This document shows, piece after piece, positions 18,747 through 30,400 of a DNA stretch of 64,000 nucleotides. Positions within the stretch are counted from its first letter, which is position 1; each line of letters starts with the position of its first letter. The notes below the pieces were generated by a model. The model made no database searches. It was not told where the DNA came from and worked only from the letters and a program-made list of their open reading frames with translations. The DNA comes from Astragalus membranaceus (Eukaryota > Streptophyta > Magnoliopsida > Fabales > Fabaceae), in assembly GCA_039519185.1 (NCBI GenBank), contig CM076849.1, positions 34,405,109 through 34,469,108 of the forward strand, in the 5' to 3' direction. The position numbers and the translations under genes are program-made.

Positions 18747-20280
18747 CCGAGGAACTCTCCAGCTCGGACCCCGAAGGTGCATTTTTCCAGGTTTAAACTC
18801 ATGCTATTTTTCCTAATCTCGGCAAAGATTTCTTTGAGGTCGGTAACATGGATGCTCTCCTTTTCACTTTTTGCGATCATATTGTCGAGATAGACCTCAA
18901 CGATGCGGCCGATTTGTTTCTGAAAGACCTTGTTCATCATTCTCTGGTATGTGGCTCCGGCGTTTTTCAAACCGAAAGGCATAACCCGGTAAGGCGGTTT
19001 TTCTTGATCGGGGGGAACATCGCGATTTGATTATAACCGGAGTATGCATCCATAAAAGATAGTAAACGAAAACCTGAAGCGTTGTCGACGAGGCGATCAA
19101 TGCTTGGGACAGGAAAGGTGTCCTTAGGACAGGCTTTATTAAGATCAGTATAATCAACGCACATTCGCCATTTTCCATTACTTTTCTTCATAAGTACAGG
19201 GTTGGAGAGCCAATGTGTGTATTTGACTTCTGATACAAAATTTACTTTAATTAAATCCTCTACCACTTTGGCGGTAGCAAATGCTTTCTCTCCACCATGA
19301 GCCCTCTTCCTTTGGGCGACCCAGCTAGCGTCGGGATGGATGGCGAGCTGGTGGCAAGCGACTTCAGGAGGAATCCCGGGCATGTCTTCAGCCGACCATG
19401 CAAAAAGGTCGGCATGGTCCTTTAGACACTGAGCCAGTTTGGCTTTCACATCTTCGGAAAGGTCGGCTCTGATCCTGACTTTTCTGGCTGGATCCTCACC
19501 GAGCTGGATTTCTTCGAATTCCCCATCAGGTTGGGGCCTTTTCATTTTTCTTTTCAGTTCTCTGGCTAGGTCGTCATCCTCCTCTTCCTCCGAACTATTG
19601 GGATCGTATCTTGCATCCAAATCGGTTACATTTACATCGACGGATTGATCGTACCCTTTGGATTTCTTGATATTCCGATCTTCAGCAGAGGAAACCCCTT
19701 CTTCTTCGACGGCCTTCTTTTCGGCCTTCATGTATAGGAAGAAACACCTTTGTGCGGATTCCAAGTCGGCGTCCAAGTTGATGACTTTATTGCAGAGAGA
19801 GTAGAACTTCATTTTGAGATGGGTGGTGGAAGTTACCGCTCCGAGCCTACCCAAAGTCGGTCTTCCGATAATACAGTTATAGATCAATTGACAAGGTAAA
19901 ACAAGGAATCTCGTCTTGACGATTCTTACCATTGGCTCCTCTCCATAAGTAACCATCAGCTCTAGGTGGCCAAGTGGCTTGGTTCGGGATCCATTAAATC
20001 CGGATAGGGACGACCCTCTATAAGGAATGAGGTCTTCCTTGTCAATCCCCATTCTTTCAAAAAGGTCAACGAAGATGATATCGGACGAGCTTCCTTGATC
20101 AACCAAAATCCTCCTAACCTCATGATTGGCTATTACTGCGGTGATTAGGAGTGGTACGTGTTTGTTGGGTTTGCCGTTCAGTAGATCTTCGTCGCCAAAA
20201 GCTAAAATGGGACGAATCGGTGATACCTGTGTTGTCGAGGTGGAGGCCACGCTCATGAGTTCTTTCCACTTCCGCTTCAT
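18747..20280 (-). pseudogene. Element C protease and N-terminal reverse transcriptase, broken
   Basis: On minus from 20280: a linker, then the aspartic protease (NKHVPLLITAVIANHEVRRI, VDQGSSSDIIFVDLFERMG, IIGRPTLGRLGAVTSTTHLK). The protease active site is DQGSS, as in element D. An acidic linker follows (SSEEEEDDDLARELKRKMKR), then the RT start (DLFAWSAEDMPGIPPEV, WRMCVDYTDLNKACPKDTFP, FMDAYSGYNQI). A frameshift near 19015 moves to the frame MPFGLKNAGATYQRMMNKVF. The catalytic motif reads VYLDNMIAKS, so the usual YVDD is YLDN and the second Asp is lost. The hAT element interrupts the RT at 18746. Reading resumes at 16593. Confidence 0.88.
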
Positions 20281-21990
20281 TGTTTTTCCCGATGCTTCTT
20301 CGGGGAAGCCCCCCCGAAATCATCATCATCACAGATCGCCCCTTCGATTTTCGAAAATTCGGTTCATCCTCCGAGTTTTTGGCCTTTTGATTTCCTTTGG
20401 GGTTTTCCTTCTCTTCTTTCACTTCGATTCTCTGCTGTCCAGGCTTCTTCACATAACCGGCAAGCTTTCCTCTTTTGGTCATGTCTTCAATGTCGTTTTT
20501 CAGGGCATTGCAATGATTGGTATAATGACTGTTACTGCGGTGATACCTGCAGTATTTGTTGGAACGCTGTCCCGGCCTATGGGTGAGAGGATTGGGAAAC
20601 TTCACATCCCTAAACTCCGTGTTCATGCATTCACCTAAGATCCTTGCCCGGGTTTCATTAAGATCGGTATAGACTTGATGACGATTCCGAGGGCGGGTAT
20701 CCCAGATACCTCGGCTATCGTTCCGGCTATCATTCTGATTGTCCTTCTCGCCGCGGGGTTTAGATGATCCGGCCCGGGCTACCGTTCTTCCGACCTTGAG
20801 GCCTTCTTCATGATCGATGAAGCATTGGGACTTTTGGAGGAAATCCTGCAAGGTGTTGGGTTCGAAAGTCCCGATATGAGTTTGAAACAAACTTCCTTCC
20901 CGGAGACCGGCTGTCATGAAGTAAAGCCGAAACTCGTCGTTCAAATTTCGAACTTGGGAAGCTTCTTTGTTAAATCTCTCTATGTAATCCCTTAGAGGTT
21001 CGTCCTCCCCTTGAACGATGGATGCTAATACTTTCTTGTGTTTGGGCTTACTTCTTGAGTGGGCAAACTGGGCCGAGAAGAGCTTTGCCAATTGATCCCA
21101 AGATGAGATGGAATTTGGTTTGAGGGATCTCAACCAATCCGAAGCTACCTTCTCCAAGGTCAGGGGAAGATTCGGCATTTCATTTCCATAGGAACATTCC
21201 GATATTGCATTATGGTGTCAAAATAGCCTAGGTGTCGGTCAGGGTCGCCCATTCCATCGTGTAGCTTCAATCCCTCCGGTGGTTTCTCAAGATGCCTAGG
21301 TACTGGAAAGTAGTTGATCCTCTCAGTGAACGGACCTTTGCGTTTTGCTGTTTTCTCCCGGGGGGAGATCGGCGGTAATTGTACGGGTTGGGAGTTCTTC
21401 TTGACCGGTGGCGAGGTCGGTCCTGTCTCGGAGACCTTTCTCGACTTTGGGAACGTCGTCTTGGGGAGGAAGAAGCCAAAGATGAGCGGTCTTGGGGTGA
21501 ATACGCGGGGTGGATATTGTTGATAATGCCTTCTCCGAGCGGGAGATTGGTGACGCTTTCGTGCGGGGTTTCTCCTCTCGGGAGAATTGCACTGAGGTGA
21601 GATCTGATCCGGGATATTTCTAGCCCGAAGCTCAGCTACCTCGGCTTCGAGCTCGGTAAACCGGTAACTCCGCTGCCGGTTCACTTCAGCTTGATCATTC
21701 AGTAGAAGGACGAGTTGTTGAACAACATCGACTGGAACTGGGATTGCGTGAGGAGGAGGAAGGAGGCGATTTCTCCCCGAGCTCCCAGGGACCATAGCCC
21801 CCCTGGGTTCTGTGCTTGGGATGAGTTTGGAAGGTCTTCCACGTGCCCTTCCGGTGTGCCTTGTGGTACGACCTGCTGTAAAACGGGTTCTAGGATTGGC
21901 CGCATGGCCGGTCCTACAATGAGACTTTGGGTCCTCGGACGAAGTTGAGGAGGAATTTGCCGATCAAGGTAATGGGAGAGGAAATAGAGA
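20120..21990 (-). pseudogene. Element C gag (Tat type), broken
   Basis: Frames on minus from about 21970 give a Pro-rich N-terminus with TPEGHVEDLPNSSQAQ, a shift near 21790, then DVVQQLVLLLN and a coiled RFTELEAEVAELRAR, an Arg/Pro/Ser-rich stretch, and the gag core DPDRHLGYFDTIMQYRNVPM, ISSWDQLAKLFSAQFAHSRS, LRDYIERFNKEASQV. A knuckle-like CRYHRSNSHYTNHCNALK (about 20490-20550) follows. The gag of element D matches segment by segment. A second frameshift near 21170-21180 splits the core, and the end overlaps the protease frame at 20120-20280, where a further shift must lie. Confidence 0.88.
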
Positions 21991-21999
21991 AAGAGATTC

Positions 22000-22017
22000 T
22001 CCCACTGTGGTCACCAA
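22000..22017 (-). promoter_or_regulatory. Primer binding site of element C
   Basis: The minus strand reads TTGGTGACCACAGTGGGA directly next to the LTR end, matching TTGGCGACCACAGTGGGA of element D with one change. Both resemble tRNA-primed sites of Tat-type elements; I cannot name the tRNA with confidence. Confidence 0.8.
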
Positions 22018-22377
22018 TGTACTGTACCGTATCTCCGATCCTGTTGGGGGGATCCGAGATAGTTGGTAAATGAAGTCCTTGATCAACCGTTGTCCGATCC
22101 AAGGTGGGGTGTGGTACCTGCAAAGACACTCCGATGCTTAAGTTAGGGAGGTTGTCAAATACAGATAGATCTTAAGGTGAGATTGCTTACCATGAATAAA
22201 GCATTGAATGCTTATTTATCGAGTTTGGTGGTGCTTAACTTGATGGATCTGGGCCGTCCGATCATTTGTTATGGTATTGGCCATTGATGAATGAATTTTG
22301 TTTTCTTGAATTGGCCTTTTGCGATTGGGCCATGGAGGTGTTGCTAGTAAAAGCCCTAACCATAACATATATTTATA
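22018..22377 (-). repeat. Element C 5' LTR (about 360 bp)
   Basis: The plus strand runs from TGTACTGTACC to CCATAACA, with TG...CA ends. It is close in size and partly in sequence to the 365-bp LTR of element D: both have GGCCCAAT, CATCGGAGTGT/CGTCGGAGTAT, TTGCAGGTAC and a GATCAAGGAC block before the PBS. The partner 3' LTR is not in the window; the left side of C ends in the antisense ORF against element A. Confidence 0.75.
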
Positions 22378-22820
22378 TATATAATATGAAAAAAACAAAA
22401 GTGAGTTCTAAGTCGAGCCATGAAAATTACGATTAAATTCAAAATTACAAAGAGCATAGAAGTTGATATTGATATAATTATATAAATATAAATATGACCC
22501 CACCTCCATTTGCTAATGATGCACAAAAGTCCAAAGTTGGCCGTTTCCTTCAGACTCTTCCCTTACAAATCATGATAAAACCCTTACATTATAATAATAG
22601 TAAAGAGTATAAACCAAACACTCTTAAAAAAATCATAAAAACAAAGCTTTGAAATTGATGATATACCAACCTTTTCTATTTTCTCTTAAAAAGGTTATTT
22701 TCACACTAGACTTTTGCCAACACAATCTAGACTTAAATTACCCCCAAACAGACGTTATATATGTGAGTGTTCCTTTCACTGCAATTTATCTTGGTGCTGC
22801 TTCTTGATTCTAAGCAAATA
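22378..22820. other. Intergenic region and probable promoter of the U-box gene
   Basis: AT-rich, with no ORF or repeat that I recognise. A TTATATATG stretch at about 22755-22763 lies about 60 bp before the ATG and could be a TATA box, with a CTTTCACTGC pyrimidine-rich start region after it. This is a weak call. Confidence 0.3.
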
Positions 22821-25800
22821 ATGGATTCAAATGCAACTCAGACAAAGAAAATCTATGTAGCTGTTGGTAATGATTCCCAAGATGGATTTAAGACTTTGAA
22901 TTGGGCTCTCAAGAAATGGAATTCTCATCCAATTTCCATTGTTATTCTCTATGTCACTCACAACATTTCTATCGATTATGTTTATACACCATGTAAGTTC
23001 AGCCTTATGCTTCACCTTAATTACTTTTTTTCTGCATTGAAATTCATGAGTTTAGCTTAGTTTTGTGAGGATTATGTTGCAGTTGGAAAACTTCCAGCAA
23101 GATCTTTGAATGATGTGAAACTAGAAGTTCTTAAAAAAGATGAGCAAGAGAGAATCAACAAGCTGCTATCCAAGTATATTGCTTTCTGTGGCAAGGTGTG
23201 TTAAAAATTTCTCAAACCAAACATGTTCTTACACTAAGTTCAAATAATTTAGGTATAAATCGAGTTTTCTCAGCGTGCAACTGCACTGGAGAGAGAGAGA
23301 CTAATCTCTCAAGCTGAGTAGTTTTGTTTATGCATATTACAGGTGCCAGCAGAAATCATTAAAGTTGAGAAAGTTGATGAACCTATGCAAAAGTGCATAA
23401 TTGACTTAATCAATAGTCTAAAAATAACCAAGTTGGTCATGGGATTTTTATTCATGAAGCCGTCTTTGTATGTACTCTTAATTCCTTGCTATTTTGTTAT
23501 AGAAAATTTATATTTTTATTTATTTATTTTCACTTGAATTTTTTGTTTTATGTTTAGGAAATCAAAAGGTGCTATTAGTGGATTGTTCTATGTTCATCAA
23601 CAGAAGCCTGAATTCTGTGAATTATTTATTATATGTGATGGGAAGCAAATTTTTCTGAAGGGAAATAGTGATGAGAAAATCATGGAAGATGATAATGGAG
23701 TGATGGTTGCTAAAATGAAAGATAAGATAACTTTTAAAGATTGGTTAGAAAAAATGTTCAATGATAAAACCAATGATAGTATTGCATCTCCTTCATCAAC
23801 AAGTTTGGGGAAAAACCAGTGGGAATTTTATCTCCAAGAAATTGAATTTTATTATAAAGAATTGTTATCTTTAAATTTGAAGGAGGAGGAAGGAAGGTTT
23901 GTGGAGGAAAATGATGAGTTGCACATTAGTCCAATTGAGCCAGATGTCAGTGAAAGGAATAATTCCAATATGGTAACAAAACATTGCAGAATGAACAGAT
24001 ATTTTCATGAAATATGTGGTCATTGATTATTTATCCCTTTTGTTTTGTTCGTTTTGTTTGTTTTTGGGAGTTGTTACATAATTGGTTTCATTGTACAATA
24101 ATAAATCTTGTTTTTAGTCCTAAGTTTTCTTAAAATCTTGCACTATGACTTTAACCATAGTTGATACGAGGAGTGCTAGCAACACTCTCTTTAACACTCT
24201 CCTATCCTATCGATAGTCATTCTATGATTGGTTGAAATTTGCAATGGTCTGACATGAATTTCAACTAATCATAGAATTAGTATCGAAGAAAAGTGAGAGA
24301 GTGTCAAAGTTCAGGATTTTTTATTGTTGATAAAAAAAACTGATGGGACCCAATTTGAAGCCAATTTCAAATCCTAAAGCCGTGATTAGCTTTCCATGTT
24401 TTCCTTTAGATGCAAAAAGTTTTTGAATACCAAACCTTTGAAATTTCATATAATTGTATGATTTTTTATTTATTTTTGTTTTTTGTTCCCCTTTGTTATT
24501 TGATATGATGTATTTATTTGGCAAAAATATTTGTGTGGTTTTTCTCACATATACAGAGCAGTGGAGAAAAAATTGAGATCCTTGAAAAGAAAGTGAAGGA
24601 AGCTTGGAAAAGCATCCAGTTGAAGAGGAAAGAAGTGAAGGATAATATAGACAGACAAGCAAAAGCTGAATGGGCAATTAACTTATGCAACAGCAGGGTA
24701 ATATTGATGAAAGTGTTTCAATCTGCTAATGTTTGTTTTTGACATGTAACTACCAACTAGTAACTACCAATAGTTTGTTTTTGAGATGTTTAAGTGATCT
24801 GGAGAAAAAATGATTTTGGCTCTTGTAAATTTATTTTTAGGCCGAAGAAATTGAATGTAGAATAAGGGAAGAAGTAAGTAAAAGGGAAGAGATAAGAAAG
24901 GAATTAGCGGGAGAAAAAGACGAAATGGAAGAGATGAAAAGGGAGATTGAAGAGAGGAAAAGGAGGCTAAGTTCACTAGTAGAGCTACAATTAGAACTAT
25001 CAAACAGGGTTCAAATTTCAACATTGGCAAGATCAAGAGCAGAGACGCAACTAGAGAGAGCGGTGAGGGAAAGAAGGGAGATGGTGAGAGAAATAGAGGA
25101 GTTACGAAAGCAAAGAGATGTGTTGAATAGAAGGATTGAATTTTGTAAACAGAAGGATGCCATAGGAATGGCTGCGAGGTTGAGCGACAACATAAGTTGT
25201 GGTTTCAGGGAGTACAGTGAAGGGGAGTTGAGGTTGGCTACTGATAACTTCTCTGACCAGCTTAGGTTGAAAAAGTCCACCAATGTCTACAAAGGACGGT
25301 TCAATCATTCCACCGTTGCAATCAAGATCCTCTCTTCTTTTCCTTCCTTGTCACAACAAGATTTCCAATCTAAGGTGGTAAGCCATCAATTTTTTAATGG
25401 TAAAAATTATTTAATTTACTCTCATTGACTTTAGAGGACTAAAATTCTTCTTCATTTTAGGTGAAACTTCTTGGTGGTATTAGGCAACCTAATCTGGTTC
25501 CCATGGTGGGCTTCTGCTCTGAGCCTAAATGCATAATTTTGGAATACATGTGCAATGGAAGTTTACAAGACATGTTATTTTCTAGGAGAAGAAATCGGGC
25601 CTTACGTTGGCACGATCGAATACGAATAGCTACTGAAGTTTGCTCAGGCATGGGCTTTCTTAATTCACCGTACACAAAGGCCCATTGTTCATTGTCATTT
25701 GGACGCATCCAACATCCTCCTAGACCGCAACTTAGTCGCAAAGATCGCAAGATTTGGGCTTCATGAGTGCCACGACAAGGAATGTAACATTGAGTCGGAT

Positions 25801-26561
25801 TTGCGGGCCATAGGGGTTTTATTGATGCAGCTTTTGACTGGAAGAAATTGGGTCGGGCTCGTTGATGAGCCCATGATAGCGGATATGGATAATGAAACTT
25901 TGGTTAACGTGCTTGATGACATGGCTGGACAGTGGTCGTTGGATCTAGCGAGAGAACTTGCGGGCCTGGCTATGAGTTGCGTGTTCGTGAAAACCAGGCC
26001 CAACCCAGAACTGAGCATTGCAAAGGTATTAGAGGAACTCAAGATGATAAGAAGAAAGGGTGATGAAATAGTTGCAAGGGAAGGTCGAAAGGTAACCATT
26101 GGTGGATGTATTGGTAGAAAGAGCACTAGCGATGTGCCTAGTATTTTCCTTTGCCCTATACTTCAGGTAGGTCTCTTGATTTTTACTTTTAATATTAATC
26201 TTACAATTATATAAAGATTGGAGTTAAATAACTGCACACTAATAGTATTTTTTTTGTGAGAGTAGGGAACCACTAATAGTATGAATAACTTACATTTAGA
26301 TGTCATTTTTTAAATTTATATATTTAATAAATTTAAATTTTGAATTAATTTTGCCTGCAGGATGTAATGAAGAATCCACACGTGGCGGAAGATGGATTTT
26401 CATATGAACTGGAAGCAATACAAGAGTGGTTGCGGTCAGGGCATGACACATCACCCATGACAAATTTAAGGCTCAAGCACACATTCCTTACCCCAAATCA
26501 TTCCCTCCGCTCCTTAACTCAGGACTGGCAGAGCAACAAATCAGCTAAACTTGCAAATTAA
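22821..26561 (+). CDS. UspA-like / coiled coil / pseudokinase / U-box protein (PUB family), one frameshift
   Basis: Eight exons fit: 22821-22992, 23083-23195, 23343-23467, 23558-23972, 24557-24697, 24841-25374, 25461-26166 and 26361-26561, all with GT..AG introns and matching phases; about 801 aa. Domains in order: UspA-like N-terminus (KIYVAVGNDSQDGFKTLNWAL, KLPARSLND), a coiled coil (about 275-400), a kinase-like domain (about 410-690), and a C-terminal U-box (IFLCPILQDVMKNPHVAEDG...WLRSG). The plant U-box/kinase class normally acts as E3 ubiquitin ligases in the cytosol. The kinase has the Lys in VAIKI, but the HRD position reads HCH and DFG reads RFG, so catalysis is very unlikely. Exon 7 also carries one extra base (or a 2-base loss) between FLNSPYT and VHCHLD (about 25655-25685), which would remove the U-box. 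It may be a young pseudogene or a sequence error. The exon 6 donor could also be 25378 (GTAAGC), adding one Val. Confidence 0.88.
24165..24315. repeat. Foldback (MITE-like) sequence in U-box gene intron 4
   Basis: ATTCTATGATTGGTTGAAAT (24221-24240) is the near-perfect reverse complement of ATTTCAACTAATCATAGAAT about 20 bp later (near 24258-24278). An outer pair, AACACTCTC and GAGAGTGT, encloses them. It starts near GGAGTGCTAGCAACACTCTC. The far right end is degraded, and no clear TSD is visible. Confidence 0.6.
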
Positions 26562-26848
26562 TGATGTACTAACCAAAATACTTGGATTTTGTATAGTTAC
26601 ACATTGGGAATTGTGACTTCTTTTATTAGTCACCTTCGACGAAATAACAAATAAACACCACACACATTATCACACAGTCATATCCTGGTTTGAACCCAGA
26701 AGCCAACGTCCCCATATCGCTTGAAATTGTCATTTACATTAGTACCTCTAATAGAAAAACTAGCAATTGAATTAGCAAGCAGGTCATGGAAAGGACCTTA
26801 GTTGTATTATTTTCTCCTTTATCAATGTCTTAATGACTTGCTACAACT
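26562..26848. other. 3' flank of the U-box gene and 5' side of a LINE insertion
   Basis: Non-coding AT-rich sequence. A degraded stretch near 26690-26720 (TTTGAACCCAGAAGCCAACG) cannot be assigned. The left target duplication of the LINE is at 26832-26848. Confidence 0.4.
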
Positions 26849-27083
26849 CAGGACTGTCGTGTGCTGCTGTCTCAAATGGAAGGTGCTTCCATCATCCATC
26901 ATTCACATTAAGAGGAGTTTGAATGTTGATGCCCATAAGCTTGTAGGTTTTTCTAGGAGCCTTGGTAACCAATCTTGGTCAGGCTTAGATCGTCTAGCTT
27001 CTTTATATTCCACGTGTAATATTGCAATCCATTGTAATGACTCTGTTTTTTCTTAATGAAGCTTGAAGTTTACATCAAAAAAA
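26849..27083 (+). mobile_element. 5'-truncated LINE (non-LTR retrotransposon), 235 bp
   Basis: A 17-bp duplication AATGACTTGCTACAACT lies at 26832-26848 and 27084-27100, and the insert ends in an A run after TTACATC. The plus frame reads IKRSLNVDAHKLVGFSRSLG, the C-terminal end of the RNase H domain of plant LINE ORF2 (consensus: surrounding N-x-DAH-x-LV). It is thus only the 3' end of a LINE, inserted between the two host genes. Long TSD, A tail and 5' truncation all agree. Confidence 0.9.
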
Positions 27084-27100
27084 AATGACTTGCTACAACT

Positions 27101-27412
27101 TCTAAATATTAACTCAACGTAAAACTAAAAAAAAAGAAATAATATATATATATTGATAAGAAACAATTAAGTACTTGAGTACACTACTTTGTTCAGAATA
27201 CAATACAATACAATTTGACGTCTAAGGCAGCTACTTAATTTTCCAAACAATTTAATGTTTCTGTAGCTATAACATTACGTATAAATGTACATTTACCTTC
27301 TAAATCTTTATGAGCTGCAAAATGCTTTCTGAGCCAATAATAGACACATCCCATGGGGCATGGAGTGAGCTTTTTCTACAACAAATCTAATTAAGATTGA
27401 AATGTGCAACTA
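27101..27412. other. 3' region of the NAT gene
   Basis: AT-rich and non-coding, about 310 bp between the LINE duplication and the NAT stop codon. On minus it would contain the 3' UTR; no clear polyadenylation signal stands out beyond generic A/T runs near 27130-27150. Confidence 0.35.
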
Positions 27413-30400
27413 TTAGACTCCCAAACATTTGAGCCAACAGCAGCACCAGGCAATTTTCTTTGGCAGCGAATATTCAGATTGCAGCGAGGCATCATCGTCT
27501 AAGTCTTCAGGTCTTGACCATATATACACCCCTCGTTCTTGTTTAGTCCCTGGGACAGTGTTGTCGAGTAAAAATGCCACCAACAATGTAACCACCATGT
27601 TCAAAGACATAAGACCATTGATGGCAAAATCAAGCTGAAAAGTTAAGTTTTGGACAAAGAAAATGACATGTTAGCTCGTCTTTATCAGAGAATCGAAAAC
27701 AATTGAGAGTTTAACAACTACACCGACAGTGTAAACAAATTTGGCAGATGAAATGTACCCGCATACGGAAGTGACTTACTTGTTTCATGCCTGAATGGAA
27801 TGGCCCACTCGATGCAGCCGCGTAAGGAAGCAGATAACTAGGAAGTATCAGACTGGACTCAGATTGATATTGTTGAAAATAAGCAGGAATAGACATACCA
27901 AGGAACAAGGCAGCACCGACTATTGTCATGTTCCTGAAGCTTGTTGATTGACTATACTGTAAAGATGAAAGGCCTAATGCCACAGTAAGAGCCCACATGA
28001 AACACAGTATAGCAGCAGCCAAGGCCTGTGGAATCGAAGCAAGAAGCGCGCCTACTTTTCCTACAAAATACAATTCAGTTGTATGGTGTTGCTCCAATCA
28101 ATCTAGACAAGTGTTAGAAGAACATGTAAAAATGTGTGAATCTGTTTAGGATTTCATACAACAGTCATATTTTGAGAACTAAAATGAAGAGCAAGGAAAA
28201 CTTAATATACAGTTGTCATTAAGTGTTTTTAAGTTAATTAGGATTTTGTCACCAAGTGTTGTTGCTTTACCTACAAATGAGAAGAGGATCAAGAAAGCCG
28301 CTCCAAGTTCAATTACTCTCCGACTAGCCACCTTTGTGGCGTTAATTGTGTGGATGTTTTCTGTCAAAGTCGTTGAACCAGTACCTGAACCCCAAATACC
28401 AGCCAAAATACTACAGAAACCCTCCAGTGCAATTCCTCGGCTCACAACACCTGGAGTTGGAGGCCTCGAATTAACTTGCAAAGATGTGGTACGATAAGTT
28501 CCAACCTGGAAAAACGATAAACCAGCCACTTAGTTACGATTACAGTTTCATCTCCAATTCAAGTGTGATCCTTGCTTTCAGCACATCTTAATATTCAAAT
28601 ATGATACTTACTGAATCTACAGAGGCAACCAGTGAGACTATGACCATGATTATGGAAGTCCTGAAGTGAAAAATTGGTGTACCCCACTGTAAAGGGTAAG
28701 GAATTCTGACCCATGCAGCGGTAGACAATGCATTGGAAACATCAGTCCTGCAATGCTGCATGGTATATGCATGCTTTCTACATGCATCTGTCAGAATGTT
28801 TGAACTTGGTATATTGGGATCGCATCCTTTGTAATTATATGCACCCCCAGCTGTTAAAAATGATGCATATATCCAAACTATTGTTACACTTAAAGGAACC
28901 TGCAAATATTAAAAAAAGTATGTCAACAATTCCTCCCAAAGAACAAGACAAAGAGAAGCAATAATGTCTCCATTGAAGATACTTACAGCATAAATTCGAA
29001 ATAATTGGCGCCCAAAGATAGATATTCCTCGAAGATACTTCAAACAAGACAAAAAGGAACGATAATGAGTTTTTGAACAGAAATCACTTAGTAAAATCCA
29101 AAAGCTCATGGCTTGTTTACAGACAGTCTCTCTAACACACAAGGAGTAACTTTACAATAAATAGAAAATCTTTTCAGATACCAAACATCATGTGTTGGTG
29201 CTGCATGACTCACCAAAGTGAACAATAGAACCAGTGCTATTTGAGGAACCGTAATTTCCGGGCAAGTGCCAGCTTGTGGAAAACCGTAGCTGAAGAATGC
29301 TAAACCTACAGCAGCAACAGTTGGTGCAACCACAATGGGGTTGATTAACCTACAACAAATTGTTGCAAATTTGTAAAGAACTGACACACGTGACGTGACA
29401 CTGAAATCTGTACACTCTGTATGATGAAAGCTATTATTGCACCATTAACCAATATCATGCATCTGTTTATCTCACATGTTACTTCACACACATCATTAAT
29501 TTTCAGTGAGGTAGCAGAATGGCAGACTAACAACATATAGAAGCATACAAAATTGAACACAAGAAGGAAGATATGGCTTGCAGTTTCTTGTTACCTGAGT
29601 AGGATAGACATCAAGCCACTAAATCCCAGGATACATTGGAATATTGAACCAACAATTATAGCTCCTTGGAGTTCCCTCATTATGTGCCTAAATTTCTGCA
29701 ATTCAAATAAGAGTTAACAGATGCATAATAGCAGAAAGGAAATTGTATTTCAAAATGCAGATAGTTTATGGATTTAAGATTTTCTGTCAGTCAATGAAGT
29801 AAGGAACTTACATGTTCTGTAAGATTTCGATATTCTTGAGCATTTATAATGACTAATGCTGGTGCTAAATACACAAATGAGCTCCCTTGAACTAAAGGCA
29901 GTCGCGTACCAAAGTAGGAATGCAGTATAGTTGTCATGCCAGAAACAAACAGCATTGTTGAAATTACGGTTGCGGTATCCTTCTGTTATCAGTGATAATG
30001 TAAATGTGAATACAAAAAATAAATGAATTTTCTCAGAGTAAACAGTAAAAACAGCATACGCTTACATCTGTTCCACCCATGACTGGTACCATGACTAGTG
30101 GGATCAATACAAGTGAGCCAGCCAATGACAGATAGTGCTGTAGGCCATAATAGATAAGAGATACTGCAGTTAAAGATACACACTAAAGTGTAAGTAAAAA
30201 TGAGATATTAATTATTTGGGGAAGTTACAGGAACAAGATTATGCTAACTTATCTTGTTAATAATGAGATACAAATGAGTTAAGACAATGATTTGAAAATA
30301 AAAACTGGGAAATTTTTTTTGATTGTGTTCTTTTTTAAACTATTCTAAAAACAATTTTGAAAAACTATTACTAAAACCAAACCGAAAAATGATCGCGTTG

